A stretch of DNA of 64,000 bases. It comes from CAWCWN01 sp963799245. GTDB taxonomy: Bacteria > Chloroflexota > Ktedonobacteria > Ktedonobacterales > Ktedonobacteraceae. Positions 8,464-16,995 of the stretch are shown here, piece by piece. Within the stretch, counting starts at the first letter, position 1. Every line of letters starts with the position of its first letter. The translations under genes were made by a program, and so were the position numbers. Location of the stretch: positions 1,736,001-1,800,000 of the forward strand of contig CAWCWN010000003.1 of the NCBI GenBank assembly GCA_963799245.1, given 5' to 3'. The notes beneath the pieces were generated by a model, which was given only the letters and a program-made list of their open reading frames with translations, searched no databases and was not told where the DNA came from.

Positions 8464-9177
8464 ATGGCGAGAATAGATGCTTCAAAATTGAACCTTGAGG
8501 AGACCGTTGTCCAGGTGAGTCGTGTCTCCAAGGTGGTCAAGGGCGGCCGGCGCTTCAGTATTCGGGCGCTCGTAGTTGTCGGCGATCGCAATGGGTATGT
8601 CGGATGTGGCCTGGGTAAAGCAAGCGAGTATACAGAAGCCATTCGCAAGGGCGTAGAGGACGCCAAGAAGCACCTCATCCAGGTGCCGCTTGCCGGGACT
8701 ACCATTCCTTTTATGGTTGTGCCTCGCTTCGGCGCCTCCCAGGTTATGCTCAAACCGGCCGCTCCCGGTACCGGCGTCATCGCCGGCGGCGCTGTGCGCG
8801 CCGTGATGGAGGCGGTGGGTGTGCGCGACATTCTGACCAAGACGCTGGGCAGCACCAACAAGTCGAATACTGTCTATGCCTGCCTGAGAGGTCTGCGTGA
8901 ATTGCGCTCACCCGAGGAAGAGGCGCATCGCCGTGGTAAGTCGCTTGCCGAGGTTGTAGGTAGGAAACGCGCCGAGCAGATCGCCGTCGCCAGCGCAACC
9001 GCCGCTGAGCAGGCCGCCGCAGCGCGTACCGCCCGCGAAGAAGAGGCTCGCGAAAACCGGGCCGCGGCGACTCGCCGCGGCGAGAGGGGTGAGCGCCGCG
9101 CAGGCGAGCGCGGCGGAGATCGTCGTGGTGGTGGCGAACGTCGCGGCGGCGGAGGCGAGCGCCGCACTGGCCGCTAA
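8464..9177 (+). CDS. rpsE: 30S ribosomal protein S5 with RGG/RGE tail
   Basis: A 237-residue S5; normal length is about 165. S5 affects decoding fidelity and lies at the mRNA entry. The double-stranded RNA-binding domain and the second domain are intact (GDRNGYVGCGLGKASE, IPFMVVPRFGASQVMLKPA, GVRDILTKTLGS). From about residue 165 there is an alanine-rich helix and then a basic run of RGER/RGG repeats. ATG 8464 follows GAGGAG. Confidence 0.96.
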   Translation: MARIDASKLNLEETVVQVSRVSKVVKGGRRFSIRALVVVGDRNGYVGCGLGKASEYTEAIRKGVEDAKKHLIQVPLAGTTIPFMVVPRFGASQVMLKPAAPGTGVIAGGAVRAVMEAVGVRDILTKTLGSTNKSNTVYACLRGLRELRSPEEEAHRRGKSLAEVVGRKRAEQIAVASATAAEQAAAARTAREEEARENRAAATRRGERGERRAGERGGDRRGGGERRGGGGERRTGR

Positions 9178-9197
9178 GTTATGAGGAGTTAGAGACA

Positions 9198-9392
9198 ATG
9201 GCGACACTGCGTGTCAAATATGTCAAGAGCGCGATAGGCTATCCGAAGGATCAGAAAGCGACGATCCGCGCGCTCGGCTTTCGCAAATTGCAGCAGACGG
9301 TTGAACATGAAGACCTTCCTGCTGTGCGTGGTATGATCCGCAAGGTGATGCACCTGGTGCAGGTAGAGGAGACCGTCAGTGAAACTCTCTGA
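9198..9392 (+). CDS. rpmD: 50S ribosomal protein L30
   Basis: A 64-residue L30 with the typical VKYVKSAIGYPKDQKATIRALG opening split over helix 1, then a conserved VRGMIRKVMHLVQVEE near the C-terminus. ATG 9198 follows GAGGAG. The 3' end overlaps the rplO start by 14 bases. Confidence 0.95.
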   Translation: MATLRVKYVKSAIGYPKDQKATIRALGFRKLQQTVEHEDLPAVRGMIRKVMHLVQVEETVSETL

Positions 9393-9915
9393 TTTGCGGC
9401 CAGCAACTGGTTCGCACAAACTTGAAAGACGTGTTGGTCGTGGTCATGGCTCGGGTCGTGGCAAAACGGCGGGTCGTGGTACAAAGGGCCAGAAGGCTCG
9501 CACAGGTGGCAACATCCATCGCGCATTCAACGGTGGCCAGACGCGCCTATCGAAGCGCCAGGCCTTTGTGCGTGGACTTGGCAACAGCAATACGCCTTTC
9601 CGCAAAGAATATGCTGTGCTTAATCTGGTCGACCTTGAAAGGTTTGAGGCCGGTGCGCAGGTGGGCCCCGAGCACCTGGTTGAGCAGGCTTTGATTACGC
9701 CCGCTCAGGGTCGCGGGCTGGTGAAAATACTGGGTAATGGCCTGATAGATCATGCTCTAAGCGTGCGGGCCCACAAATTCTCTGCCAGCGCACGTGCAAA
9801 GATCGAGGCGGCCGGAGGTAGTGTAGAGATCATTCCAACCAAGGTCTACGAGAAGACGAAGCGGCGTAAAGACGAACATGCGCAGGCGCCATCCGGCAAA
9901 GGCAGCGGGGCGTAA
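9379..9915 (+). CDS. rplO: 50S ribosomal protein L15
   Basis: A 178-residue L15, slightly longer than usual at the C-terminus. L15 is a late-assembly protein that spans domains of 23S rRNA. It opens MKLSDLRPATGSHK and has the glycine-rich GRGHGSGRGKTAGRGTKG segment. The start is GTG 9379 inside rpmD, with AGAGGAG upstream, so coupling with L30 is likely. Confidence 0.96.
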   Translation: MKLSDLRPATGSHKLERRVGRGHGSGRGKTAGRGTKGQKARTGGNIHRAFNGGQTRLSKRQAFVRGLGNSNTPFRKEYAVLNLVDLERFEAGAQVGPEHLVEQALITPAQGRGLVKILGNGLIDHALSVRAHKFSASARAKIEAAGGSVEIIPTKVYEKTKRRKDEHAQAPSGKGSGA

Positions 9916-9969
9916 GCTCCACTGCCTTCATACTGGCTGCGACGTTTGCTTGCCTAAAAGGAGGCTCTC

Positions 9970-11304
9970 ATGTGGGAACGACTGCGGAGTATCTGGACAG
10001 TTCCCGATCTACGCAATAAAATTCTCTTCACCCTGGGGATGTTACTGATATTCCGCATCCTCGCCCATATTACCGTGCCTTTAACATACACGGAACATCA
10101 GAACCTGATAAAACTTTTCTCGACGAATGGAGGCGGAGGGAACCTCGGCCAGCTGCTTGGCCTGCTCGATGTCTTTTCCGGCGGCTCTCTGCAGACCTTC
10201 TCGATCGTTGCTCTTGGCGTCTATCCCTATATCACCGCGACGATTGTGATGCAGCTCCTGCAGCCAATTGTCCCGGCCCTGCAGAACCTGTCGATGCAGG
10301 GAGAGGCCGGTCGTCTGCGTTTCAGCCAGATCACGCGTATTATCGCTGTCCCCCTGGCTTTCTTACAGGCTCTTGGGCAGACGGCAATCTTTGTCAAAGC
10401 GGGCGTACTCGATCCCACCAACTTTGGCCTCTTTGGTCCCAGCTGGTTAGAAACCTTGACCATCCTGATGTCGCTGACCGCCGGGACAATGATCCTGGTC
10501 TGGCTGGGTGAACTTATTACGGAGAACGGCATTGGCAATGGTATCTCCCTGATCATCTTTGCCGGCATCGTTACCCGCCTGCCAGGGCTGATCCAGTCGG
10601 GCTACCTGGCCAGCAGCTCTACCAGCGGCAGCATTGTCAGCGTTGCGGTCTTCCTGATCATTGGCCTGCTGACCATCGTCGGTATCGTCTACATCTACCA
10701 GGGCCAACGGCGTGTGCCGGTGCAGTACCCAACCAAGCGTATGGTAGGTCGTGGGATGCTGGTTGGTTCTGCGCAGACGACCTACATCCCCATGCAGGTC
10801 AACAGTGCAGGGATGATTCCGCTCATTTTTGCGCAGTCTATGCTGATCTTCCCCGCCGTCCTGTCGCAGTACCTGGTAACCAGTAATGTCACGTGGCTCT
10901 CAAATACCGCGCAATGGGTTGGTCAGTACCTGGCCAATACGACGCTGTGGTACTATTGGGCCCTCTTCTTCATCCTGGTTTTTCTTTTCACCTACTTCTA
11001 TGCCTACGTAATGTGGCAGCAGCAGAACATTCCTGAGAATCTGCAGAAGCAGGGCGCGTTTATACCGGGCTATCGACCAGGTGAACCTACCAGTAAATAC
11101 TTGCAGACCATTCTCAACCGTATTACGCTGGCGGGCGCGCTGTTCCTCGGCATTGTAGCCGTTCTGCCATTCTTCGCTAAAGTTGGTGGTAACCAGCTGC
11201 TGAGCTCGGCGGCTCTGTTGATCACTGTAGGCGTTGTTCTGGACACGCTGCGGCAGCTTGAAGCTCAAATGGTAATGCGTAACTATTCTGGCTTCCTATC
11301 ATAG
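9970..11304 (+). CDS. secY: Protein translocase subunit SecY
   Basis: A 444-residue SecY, the channel subunit of the Sec translocon in the cytoplasmic membrane. About ten hydrophobic segments can be seen. Family stretches include VMQLLQPIVPALQ, ITENGIGNGISLIIFAG and RRVPVQYPTKRMVG, and the cytoplasmic loop IPENLQKQGAFIPGYRPG near residue 360. ATG 9970 follows AAAAGGAGG. Its place between rplO and adk is standard. Confidence 0.98.
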   Translation: MWERLRSIWTVPDLRNKILFTLGMLLIFRILAHITVPLTYTEHQNLIKLFSTNGGGGNLGQLLGLLDVFSGGSLQTFSIVALGVYPYITATIVMQLLQPIVPALQNLSMQGEAGRLRFSQITRIIAVPLAFLQALGQTAIFVKAGVLDPTNFGLFGPSWLETLTILMSLTAGTMILVWLGELITENGIGNGISLIIFAGIVTRLPGLIQSGYLASSSTSGSIVSVAVFLIIGLLTIVGIVYIYQGQRRVPVQYPTKRMVGRGMLVGSAQTTYIPMQVNSAGMIPLIFAQSMLIFPAVLSQYLVTSNVTWLSNTAQWVGQYLANTTLWYYWALFFILVFLFTYFYAYVMWQQQNIPENLQKQGAFIPGYRPGEPTSKYLQTILNRITLAGALFLGIVAVLPFFAKVGGNQLLSSAALLITVGVVLDTLRQLEAQMVMRNYSGFLS

Positions 11305-11401
11305 TTGGGGGCGCACAGCAACGCGCCCCTGCCATCACTTTGAATGATCGATTGGGCGCAACGTAGCGACCCATCGAGTTTCCAGCGGAGGAATGAAAAA
11401 C

Positions 11402-12073
11402 GTGAATATAATCCTGATTGGTGCGCAAGGGTCGGGGAAGGGGACTCAGGCAGAGAAACTTACCCAGTCTCTCGGAATTTGCCACGTTGCTAGTGGTGAC
11501 CTGTTCCGTAAGGCGATTGACGCGAAGACAGAGGTGGGTCTCAAGGCCAGAGAGTATATTGAGCGCGGGGAACTGGTTCCCGATGATCTCACGATAGCAA
11601 TGGTGCTGCGACGAATTGAGGAACCTGATTGCGCTCAGGGGGTGCTCCTGGACGGCTTCCCGCGCACGATTGCGCAGGCCCAGGCGCTAGAAGATGGCCT
11701 CCGCCAGACCGGCAAGCAAATAGATGTCGTGGTCTACCTCAAGGTCCCACGCGAGGAACTGGCCCGCAGGCTATCGGGCAGGTATATCTGTCGCACCAAT
11801 CAGCATGTTTATAACATTCAGACCAATCCGCCAAAAGTGGCGGGCATATGTGACATAGATGGCAGTCCTCTGTACCAGCGCTCCGATGATACGGGCGAAG
11901 CGGTACAGAAACGCCTGGATATCTTCTTTAATGAGACTATTCGCCTGCTCGACTTCTATGGCGCCAGGCACAAGGTAGTAGAGGTGAATGGAAATCAGAG
12001 CATCGACCAGGTTCAGGCAGCCCTTTTGCAAGCGGTCAGAGATTTTGTAGCAAAAAACACAAAGAGAAATTAA
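11402..12073 (+). CDS. adk: Adenylate kinase
   Basis: Interconverts ATP + AMP and 2 ADP in the cytoplasm. The P-loop GAQGSGKGTQ lies at the N-terminus, followed by ASGDLFR, LDGFPRT and the LID domain. In the LID the four zinc-ligand positions read Cys, Asn, Cys, Asp, so only two cysteines are present. The start is taken as GTG 11402, giving the family-like N-terminus MNIILIG; ATG 11393 is three codons upstream but only three bases from GGAGG. Length 223 residues fits the long-LID type. Confidence 0.95.
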   Translation: MNIILIGAQGSGKGTQAEKLTQSLGICHVASGDLFRKAIDAKTEVGLKAREYIERGELVPDDLTIAMVLRRIEEPDCAQGVLLDGFPRTIAQAQALEDGLRQTGKQIDVVVYLKVPREELARRLSGRYICRTNQHVYNIQTNPPKVAGICDIDGSPLYQRSDDTGEAVQKRLDIFFNETIRLLDFYGARHKVVEVNGNQSIDQVQAALLQAVRDFVAKNTKRN

Positions 12074-12075
12074 GT

Positions 12076-12825
12076 ATGGCACCCATCATCAAATCGGCCG
12101 AGGAGCGCGAAAAAATACGCCAGACGGGCCGTATCGTGGCCGCGGTGCTGGCGGAGCTTCGGACCGCTGTCCGCCCCGGTATCACGACCGCTGAGATAGA
12201 CCAGCTGACTGTAGAAGCTCTGCAGCGCTACGGGGCCAGATCTAGCTCTTTGGGCTATCATGGTTACCCGAAGTCGCTCTGTACGTCTGTAAACGATGTA
12301 ATAGTGCATGGTATACCAGATGAGCGGGAGCTGGAGGAGGGAGACATCATCACCCTCGATCTCGCCGCGCTGTACAATGGCTGGCATGCGGACTCGGCGA
12401 TCACGGTAGCTGTGGGCAGGATCTCGGCTGACCTTGAGCGCCTGCTCAAGGTGACGGAAGCCGCTCTCTATCGTGGTATTGCGGCTGCGCGCCCGGGTAA
12501 TCGTCTGCATGACATCGGCCGCGCGGTCCAACAATATGTCGAGGCCGAGGGTTTCTCCATTGTGCGCCAGTATGGTGGGCACGGCGTAGGCCGCAGTATG
12601 CATGAAGATCCGCAGGTGCTGAATTATATCGAGGCTGGCTATCCTAACCAGCTGCTGAAGCCAGGCATGGTCATCGCTATCGAGCCAATGGTGAATATGG
12701 GCGCCAAAGAGACACGCGTCCTGGATGATAACTGGACGGTCGTCAGCGCGGATAGCAGCCGCGCGGCACATTTTGAACACACGGTGGCTATCACCACAGG
12801 GGATGCGGATATCCTGACCCTGTAG
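12076..12825 (+). CDS. map: Methionine aminopeptidase, type I
   Basis: A 249-residue metal-dependent enzyme that removes the initiator methionine. Metal ligands can be placed in TLDLAALYNGWHADSA (two Asp), GGHGVGRSMHEDP (His), AIEPMV (Glu) and HFEHTV (Glu). The adk stop is 2 bases before the ATG, so translation is probably coupled. No N-terminal SH3-binding or zinc extension is present. Confidence 0.97.
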   Translation: MAPIIKSAEEREKIRQTGRIVAAVLAELRTAVRPGITTAEIDQLTVEALQRYGARSSSLGYHGYPKSLCTSVNDVIVHGIPDERELEEGDIITLDLAALYNGWHADSAITVAVGRISADLERLLKVTEAALYRGIAAARPGNRLHDIGRAVQQYVEAEGFSIVRQYGGHGVGRSMHEDPQVLNYIEAGYPNQLLKPGMVIAIEPMVNMGAKETRVLDDNWTVVSADSSRAAHFEHTVAITTGDADILTL

Positions 12826-12882
12826 CGAGGAGGCCTTCGCTTGCGGGGTGAGTAAGTGCCTGCAGTGGGAGAAAATTCCCTC

Positions 12883-12911
12883 TCGACAACCTGGTAAATT
12901 TGTGATATAAT
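12883..12911 (+). promoter_or_regulatory. Sigma-70-type promoter ahead of infA
   Basis: TCGACA (12883-12888), a 17-base spacer and a perfect TATAAT (12906-12911). It lies in the 318-base gap between map and infA and would start a second transcript for infA to rpsI. Confidence 0.75.
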
Positions 12912-12923
12912 TCGTAGTTGGCT

Positions 12924-13019
12924 GCAGCAGTTTCAACTGCTGCCATTTTATAGCTATTATTAGATCAGTGCTTCAGGCATCACACTGGCTCTTGCCGGTT
13001 CTTATAGTAGATGCCTGAA
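12924..13019 (+). promoter_or_regulatory. infA leader with two hairpins
   Basis: Just after the predicted start site, GCAGCAGTT (12924-12932) pairs perfectly with AACTGCTGC (12935-12943) across a 2-base loop and is followed by CATTTTA. A second stem pairs TTCAGGCAT (12972-12980) with ATGCCTGAA (13011-13019). The first could be a weak terminator or attenuator, the second an alternative structure. The rest of the 318-base gap shows no gene. Confidence 0.45.
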
Positions 13020-13143
13020 TACATATTGAAAGCCATGTATGGGGTGCCCAGGGTGCTCAGGCGTGTGACGGCTGCCGCGCTTGAGGGGTTGAAAGGTGCT
13101 CCTGCATGCTTAGAGTATTCTCCAGCGATAGAGAAAGGAAGCT

Positions 13144-13365
13144 ATGCCAAAGAAGGACGAGATCGAAGTAGAGGGTAAAGTGCTTGAGGCCCTCCCCAAT
13201 GCCATGTTTAAGGTAGAGATTGATGAGCAGCATCAGGTCCTGGCTGTCCTCTCAGGACGTATTCGAATGAATTTTGTGCGTATTGTGCCTGGCGATAAGG
13301 TGAAAGTTGTGCTGTCACCTTACGATCTGACACGAGGCCGCATTACATGGCGCGTGCGGTCGTGA
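13144..13365 (+). CDS. infA: Translation initiation factor IF-1
   Basis: A 73-residue OB-fold protein that binds the 30S A site during initiation. The sequence MPKKDEIEVEGKVLEALPN, the segment VLAVLSGRIRMNFVRI and the ending DLTRGRITWR are diagnostic. ATG 13144 follows AAAGGAAG. Confidence 0.97.
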   Translation: MPKKDEIEVEGKVLEALPNAMFKVEIDEQHQVLAVLSGRIRMNFVRIVPGDKVKVVLSPYDLTRGRITWRVRS

Positions 13366-13488
13366 GGTAAAACTTCCTCATGCTTCCTTTTTATTCTTAA
13401 TTGGTATCTTTTTGGATGGCAATAAATCGGCAGGCGTCGGAGTTCGTTGCTCTGCGACCTTGTCTTTACACGTTAGATGTGCATTCTT

Positions 13489-13568
13489 ATGAGGGACTTG
13501 AAAGCCGCCCGTGCAACGCCCCTGCCCCCCGGGCAGGGTGGGTCAGCACGGGCGAAATGAGGGACTTG
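13489..13568. repeat. Small palindromic insertion flanked by 12-base direct repeats
   Basis: ATGAGGGACTTG occurs at 13489-13500 and again at 13557-13568. The 56 bases between them are a GC-rich imperfect palindrome: outer arms GCCCGTGC / GCACGGGC and inner arms CCCTGCCC / GGGCAGGG. The layout resembles a tiny non-autonomous element with a target duplication, ending 12 bases before the rpmJ start. A related palindrome is at 35751-35805. Confidence 0.55.
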
Positions 13569-13580
13569 GGAGGGCAAGTT

Positions 13581-13697
13581 ATGAAGGTGCGTGCCTCAGT
13601 TAAACCGCGTTGTGAGAGCTGCAAGGTAATTCGTCGCAAGCGTATTGTGATGGTTATCTGTAGCAAGGATCCAAAGCATAAACAGAAACAGGGCTAG
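13581..13697 (+). CDS. rpmJ: 50S ribosomal protein L36, zinc form
   Basis: A 38-residue L36, MKVRASVKPRCESCKV followed by IRRKRIVMVICSKDPKHKQ. The zinc ligands are Cys11, Cys14, Cys27 and His33. A longer in-frame reading from 13401 exists only because the upstream palindrome is open; ATG 13581, with GGGAGGG upstream, is the real start. Confidence 0.96.
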   Translation: MKVRASVKPRCESCKVIRRKRIVMVICSKDPKHKQKQG

Positions 13698-13796
13698 GCA
13701 AGCAAAGGTAAGGGGTGCTCCTCGCCTGTGTATGCTCGTTAGTTCGTTCGTACGCAGGTTCCAGGCGGCGCATCCGTGCAGCAAATGGAGGGAAAG

Positions 13797-14180
13797 ATGG
13801 CTAAAATCGCCGGCGTTGACATTCCGCGCGAGAAGCGCGTGGAGATTGCGCTGACGTACATCTTCGGGATCGGGCTCACCACGAGCAAAAAGATCCTGGA
13901 GCGAACGCGTATTAATCCGGATACCCGAGTCAAAAATCTGACCGAGGAAGAGGTCAACCGCCTACGTGAGGTAATCGACCGCGAACACAAGGTCGAAGGT
14001 GATCTGCGACGCGAAGTGGACATGAACATCAAGCGCCTGATTGAGATCGGCTGCTATCGTGGCATGCGCCATCGCCGCAATCTGCCCGTTCGTGGGCAGC
14101 GCACCCGCACCAACGCGCGCACTCGTCGCGGTCCAAAGAGAACTGTGGCTGGTAAGAAAAAGGCTGTAGCTAAGAAGTAA
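13797..14180 (+). CDS. rpsM: 30S ribosomal protein S13
   Basis: A 127-residue S13 in the 30S head, contacting P-site tRNA and L5. It opens MAKIAGVDIPREKRVEIALT and has GCYRGMRHRRNLPVRGQRT in the C-terminal part. ATG 13797 is chosen for its TGGAGGG ribosome-binding site over a longer reading from 13776. Confidence 0.97.
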   Translation: MAKIAGVDIPREKRVEIALTYIFGIGLTTSKKILERTRINPDTRVKNLTEEEVNRLREVIDREHKVEGDLRREVDMNIKRLIEIGCYRGMRHRRNLPVRGQRTRTNARTRRGPKRTVAGKKKAVAKK

Positions 14181-14202
14181 CGCCGGGGAGGAACTGCAAT
14201 CA

Positions 14203-14607
14203 ATGGCAGCAGGAGATAAGAAGAAACCAACGGGCAAGCCAAGGCGGCGTGAACGCAAGTCTATTCCGCGTGGGCAGGCCCATATTCAGGCGACATTTAA
14301 TAACACAATTGTGACTTTGACAGACCCCAATGGGAACGTTATCTCGTGGGGCAGCGCTGGTGGACAGGGCTTTAAGGGCTCCCGTAAGAGCACTCCTTAC
14401 GCCGCACAGGTTACGGCTGAGACGGCTGCACGTAAGGCTATGGAGCACGGCCTGCGCCAGATAGAAGTGTATGTGAAGGGTCCTGGTTCCGGCCGTGAGG
14501 CAGCTATTCGTTCCCTCCAAAACGCCGGTCTATCTGTAACTTCAATCATCGATGTCACACCTATTCCGCACAACGGCTGCCGCCCGCCCAAGCGGCGGCG
14601 TGTATAA
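14203..14607 (+). CDS. rpsK: 30S ribosomal protein S11
   Basis: A 134-residue S11 on the 30S platform. The core GQAHIQATFNNTIVTLTDP, the GSRKSTPYAAQ stretch and the ending TPIPHNGCRPPKRRRV are diagnostic. ATG 14203 follows GGGGAGG. Confidence 0.97.
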   Translation: MAAGDKKKPTGKPRRRERKSIPRGQAHIQATFNNTIVTLTDPNGNVISWGSAGGQGFKGSRKSTPYAAQVTAETAARKAMEHGLRQIEVYVKGPGSGREAAIRSLQNAGLSVTSIIDVTPIPHNGCRPPKRRRV

Positions 14608-14640
14608 TTTCCACTGTGCGTGTGAGGAGGATTTCAATAT

Positions 14641-15267
14641 ATGGCACGTTATACCGGACCCGTCTGCAAGTTGTGCAGGCGAGAAGGGGTAAAACTGTTT
14701 CTTAAAGGCGACAAGTGCATGGCAAACTGCACACTTGAGCGCCGCAATACTCGTCCAGGCCAACATGGCGGCGGCCGCCCGCGCAAGCCTTCTGGCTATG
14801 CTCTGCAGCTGCGCGAAAAGCAGAAGGTGCGTCGAACGTACGGGGTCCTGGAGCGCCAGTTCAAAAAAGAATTTGACCTTGCTGCCCGCCGCCCTGGCAA
14901 AACGAGCGAAAATTTCCTGCAGGTACTGGAGATGCGCCTGGACAACCTGGTGTATCGCCTGGGCTTCGCCAATTCGCGCGCGCAGGCCCGTCAGCTGGTC
15001 TCGCATGGCCACTTTGCCGTCAACGGCCGTAAGACAGATATTCCTTCGTTCATTGCCAGGCCAAACGATCTGATCGCCGTGCGTGAGCGCAGTAAAGGCC
15101 TGGAGTACTTTAAGATCCGCGCTTTACTACTTGCGCAGAAAGGTGTGCCTGCCTGGTTGCGTCTGGATACAGACGAAATGTCGGGACGTGTGATTACGTT
15201 ACCGTCGCGTACCGACCTCGAGCTGCCCTTTGAGGAGCAGATGGTGGTCGAATTTTATCAGCGTTAG
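14641..15267 (+). CDS. rpsD: 30S ribosomal protein S4
   Basis: A 208-residue S4, a primary 16S rRNA binder and assembly nucleator. It keeps a zinc-finger-like N-terminus (CKLCRREG, then C at residues 28 and 33). The S4 RNA-binding domain shows LDNLVYRLGFANSRAQARQ and VSHGHFAVNGRK. ATG 14641 follows GAGGAGG. Confidence 0.97.
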   Translation: MARYTGPVCKLCRREGVKLFLKGDKCMANCTLERRNTRPGQHGGGRPRKPSGYALQLREKQKVRRTYGVLERQFKKEFDLAARRPGKTSENFLQVLEMRLDNLVYRLGFANSRAQARQLVSHGHFAVNGRKTDIPSFIARPNDLIAVRERSKGLEYFKIRALLLAQKGVPAWLRLDTDEMSGRVITLPSRTDLELPFEEQMVVEFYQR

Positions 15268-15329
15268 TGTACGCTGGCTGGCAAATACCGGCGGATGGGA
15301 ACAAGCCTTAAGAAAGGCAGGTTGGAACC

Positions 15330-16316
15330 TTGCAAGAAAGTATTACTCTGCCTCGCATTAAAAACACAAAAACACAGGGTAATTATGCGAGCTATGATAT
15401 TGAGCCTTTAGAGGCCGGTTATGGAATGACCCTGGGCAATGCGTTGCGACGTGTGTTGCTTTCCTCGCTGCCTGGCGCAGCGGTGACCTCTATTCGGATT
15501 GAGGGTGTGCAGCACGAATTTCAGGACATTGCGAATGTCATGGAGGATGTCACAGATATTGTGTTGAACGTGAAACAAATGCGCCTGCGCTCCTTTTCAG
15601 ACCATCCTGTTTCGATGCGCCTGGAGGTGAGCGGTGAGCGCGAAGTCACGGCGGCAGATATCATGGTTCCCAGTACTGTAGAGATTGTCAATCCCGATCT
15701 CCGTATTGCGACATTAGACAATGACAATGCTCGCCTCGAGATGGAGCTGGTTGTTGAGATGGGGAGAGGCTATGTTCCTGCCGACTCGAAAGAAGATCAG
15801 CCCATCGGGGTGATACCCGTCGATGCCATTTACACGCCCGTGCAAAAGGTGAACTATACCGTTGAGCACACGCGTGTAGGACAGATGACGAACTTTGATA
15901 AGATTGTTCTTGAGATTACGACGGACGGAACAATCACACCGGATGAAGCTCTGCGCCAGAGCGCTGATATCCTGGTGCGTCACTTCACACAGCTCGCCAA
16001 CTATCGCGCTGTGCTGACCAGCGAGCAGGATAAGCCGCCTCTGAGCAGCTTACCGATACCACAGAAGATTTACGATACACCGATTGAAGAGCTGGATCTC
16101 TCGGTACGAGCGTATAACTGCCTCAAGCGCAGTAATATCACAAAAGTCGGCCAGGTGCTCTCAATGAACGAGGAGGACCTGCTGGGTGTGCGTAACTTTG
16201 GTGAAAAGAGTTTGATGGAGTTACGTGAGCGCCTGCTTCTGCGTAACTTCCTGCCAAATCCGCGTACCAGCACCGTCGGGGCCGACATGGATGGCGATCA
16301 CGAAATGGAGGAATAA
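15330..16316 (+). CDS. rpoA: DNA-directed RNA polymerase subunit alpha
   Basis: A 328-residue alpha subunit. The N-terminal dimerisation domain has EPLEAGYGMTLGNALRRVLL near residue 27. The C-terminal domain, which binds UP elements and activators, has IEELDLSVRAYNCLKR and GVRNFGEKSLMELRERL. The start is TTG 15330, with AAGGCAGG 9 bases upstream; no nearby ATG fits. The following rplQ start (GTG 16318) is one base after the stop. Confidence 0.97.
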   Translation: MQESITLPRIKNTKTQGNYASYDIEPLEAGYGMTLGNALRRVLLSSLPGAAVTSIRIEGVQHEFQDIANVMEDVTDIVLNVKQMRLRSFSDHPVSMRLEVSGEREVTAADIMVPSTVEIVNPDLRIATLDNDNARLEMELVVEMGRGYVPADSKEDQPIGVIPVDAIYTPVQKVNYTVEHTRVGQMTNFDKIVLEITTDGTITPDEALRQSADILVRHFTQLANYRAVLTSEQDKPPLSSLPIPQKIYDTPIEELDLSVRAYNCLKRSNITKVGQVLSMNEEDLLGVRNFGEKSLMELRERLLLRNFLPNPRTSTVGADMDGDHEMEE

Positions 16317-16317
16317 G

Positions 16318-16942
16318 GTGAGGCACCGAGTTGCCGGTAACGGATGAGTATGCCTGAGCACCGTCGCCGTGCTGCGCGGCGCAACTTGATGGCCGGCCTC
16401 ATCCGTTACGATCGAATACAGACCACGGAGGCACGAGCTAACGCTATCCGGGCTGAGGCTGAAAAGCTGATAACTCTTGCTGTTAAGAGCCGTTTGGAAG
16501 CCCAGCACCACCTGCGTACGGTTGTGAGCGATGCTGACAAGGCTGTGCAGCTGTTGGCCTTTGCGCGCCGAGGGCGTTTCTCGCTGCGGAGCCAGGGTTG
16601 CCTCGAATGCGGAGCGTGCGACTCAAGATAAGCCGCCTCTCACCGAGAGGGGCGCAAATTCCTGGAGGATAAGTTTAAAGGCCGCCGCGAAGAATTGCTG
16701 CACATCATATCTAATGAGGAGAGGCTGAGAAGGCCCTGCAGGCAGCATACCATGCAATGCTGATAGAGCTGCGTGCGCGTCGCCTCATACTCAGCGCGCT
16801 GCCTGATGAACTGGTGGTCAAAAAGATGTTTGAGGAACTGGCACCGCGTTACGCTGGTCGTCCCGGAGGTTATACACGCATCACCAAGCTAGGCAAACGT
16901 CAGGGCGATGCCGCCGATATGGCGCAAATTTCTCTGGTGTAA
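16318..16942 (+). pseudogene. rplQ: 50S ribosomal protein L17, broken by several frameshifts
   Basis: L17 can be read only by changing frame. GTG 16318 gives MRHRVAGNG and then a stop; one extra base after 16344 would continue into LSMPEHRRRAARRNLMAGLI. Further shifts are needed near 16600, 16650 and 16725. The C-terminal part is clear at 16830-16942 (LAPRYAGRPGGYTRITKLG). The reconstructed protein, about 200 residues, is longer than the usual 115-130 because of an insertion before that end. L17 is normally essential, so sequence error is more likely than true decay. Confidence 0.85.
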
Positions 16943-16995
16943 ACCCGCTGGGCTGCTATGCTGCGGGCCCACTGTAAGATGACGTTAACAAACAT

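Noticed and set aside
16318..16942. Programmed frameshifting in rplQ
   Set aside because: At least four shifts would be needed and no slippery sites stand at the breaks; error is simpler.
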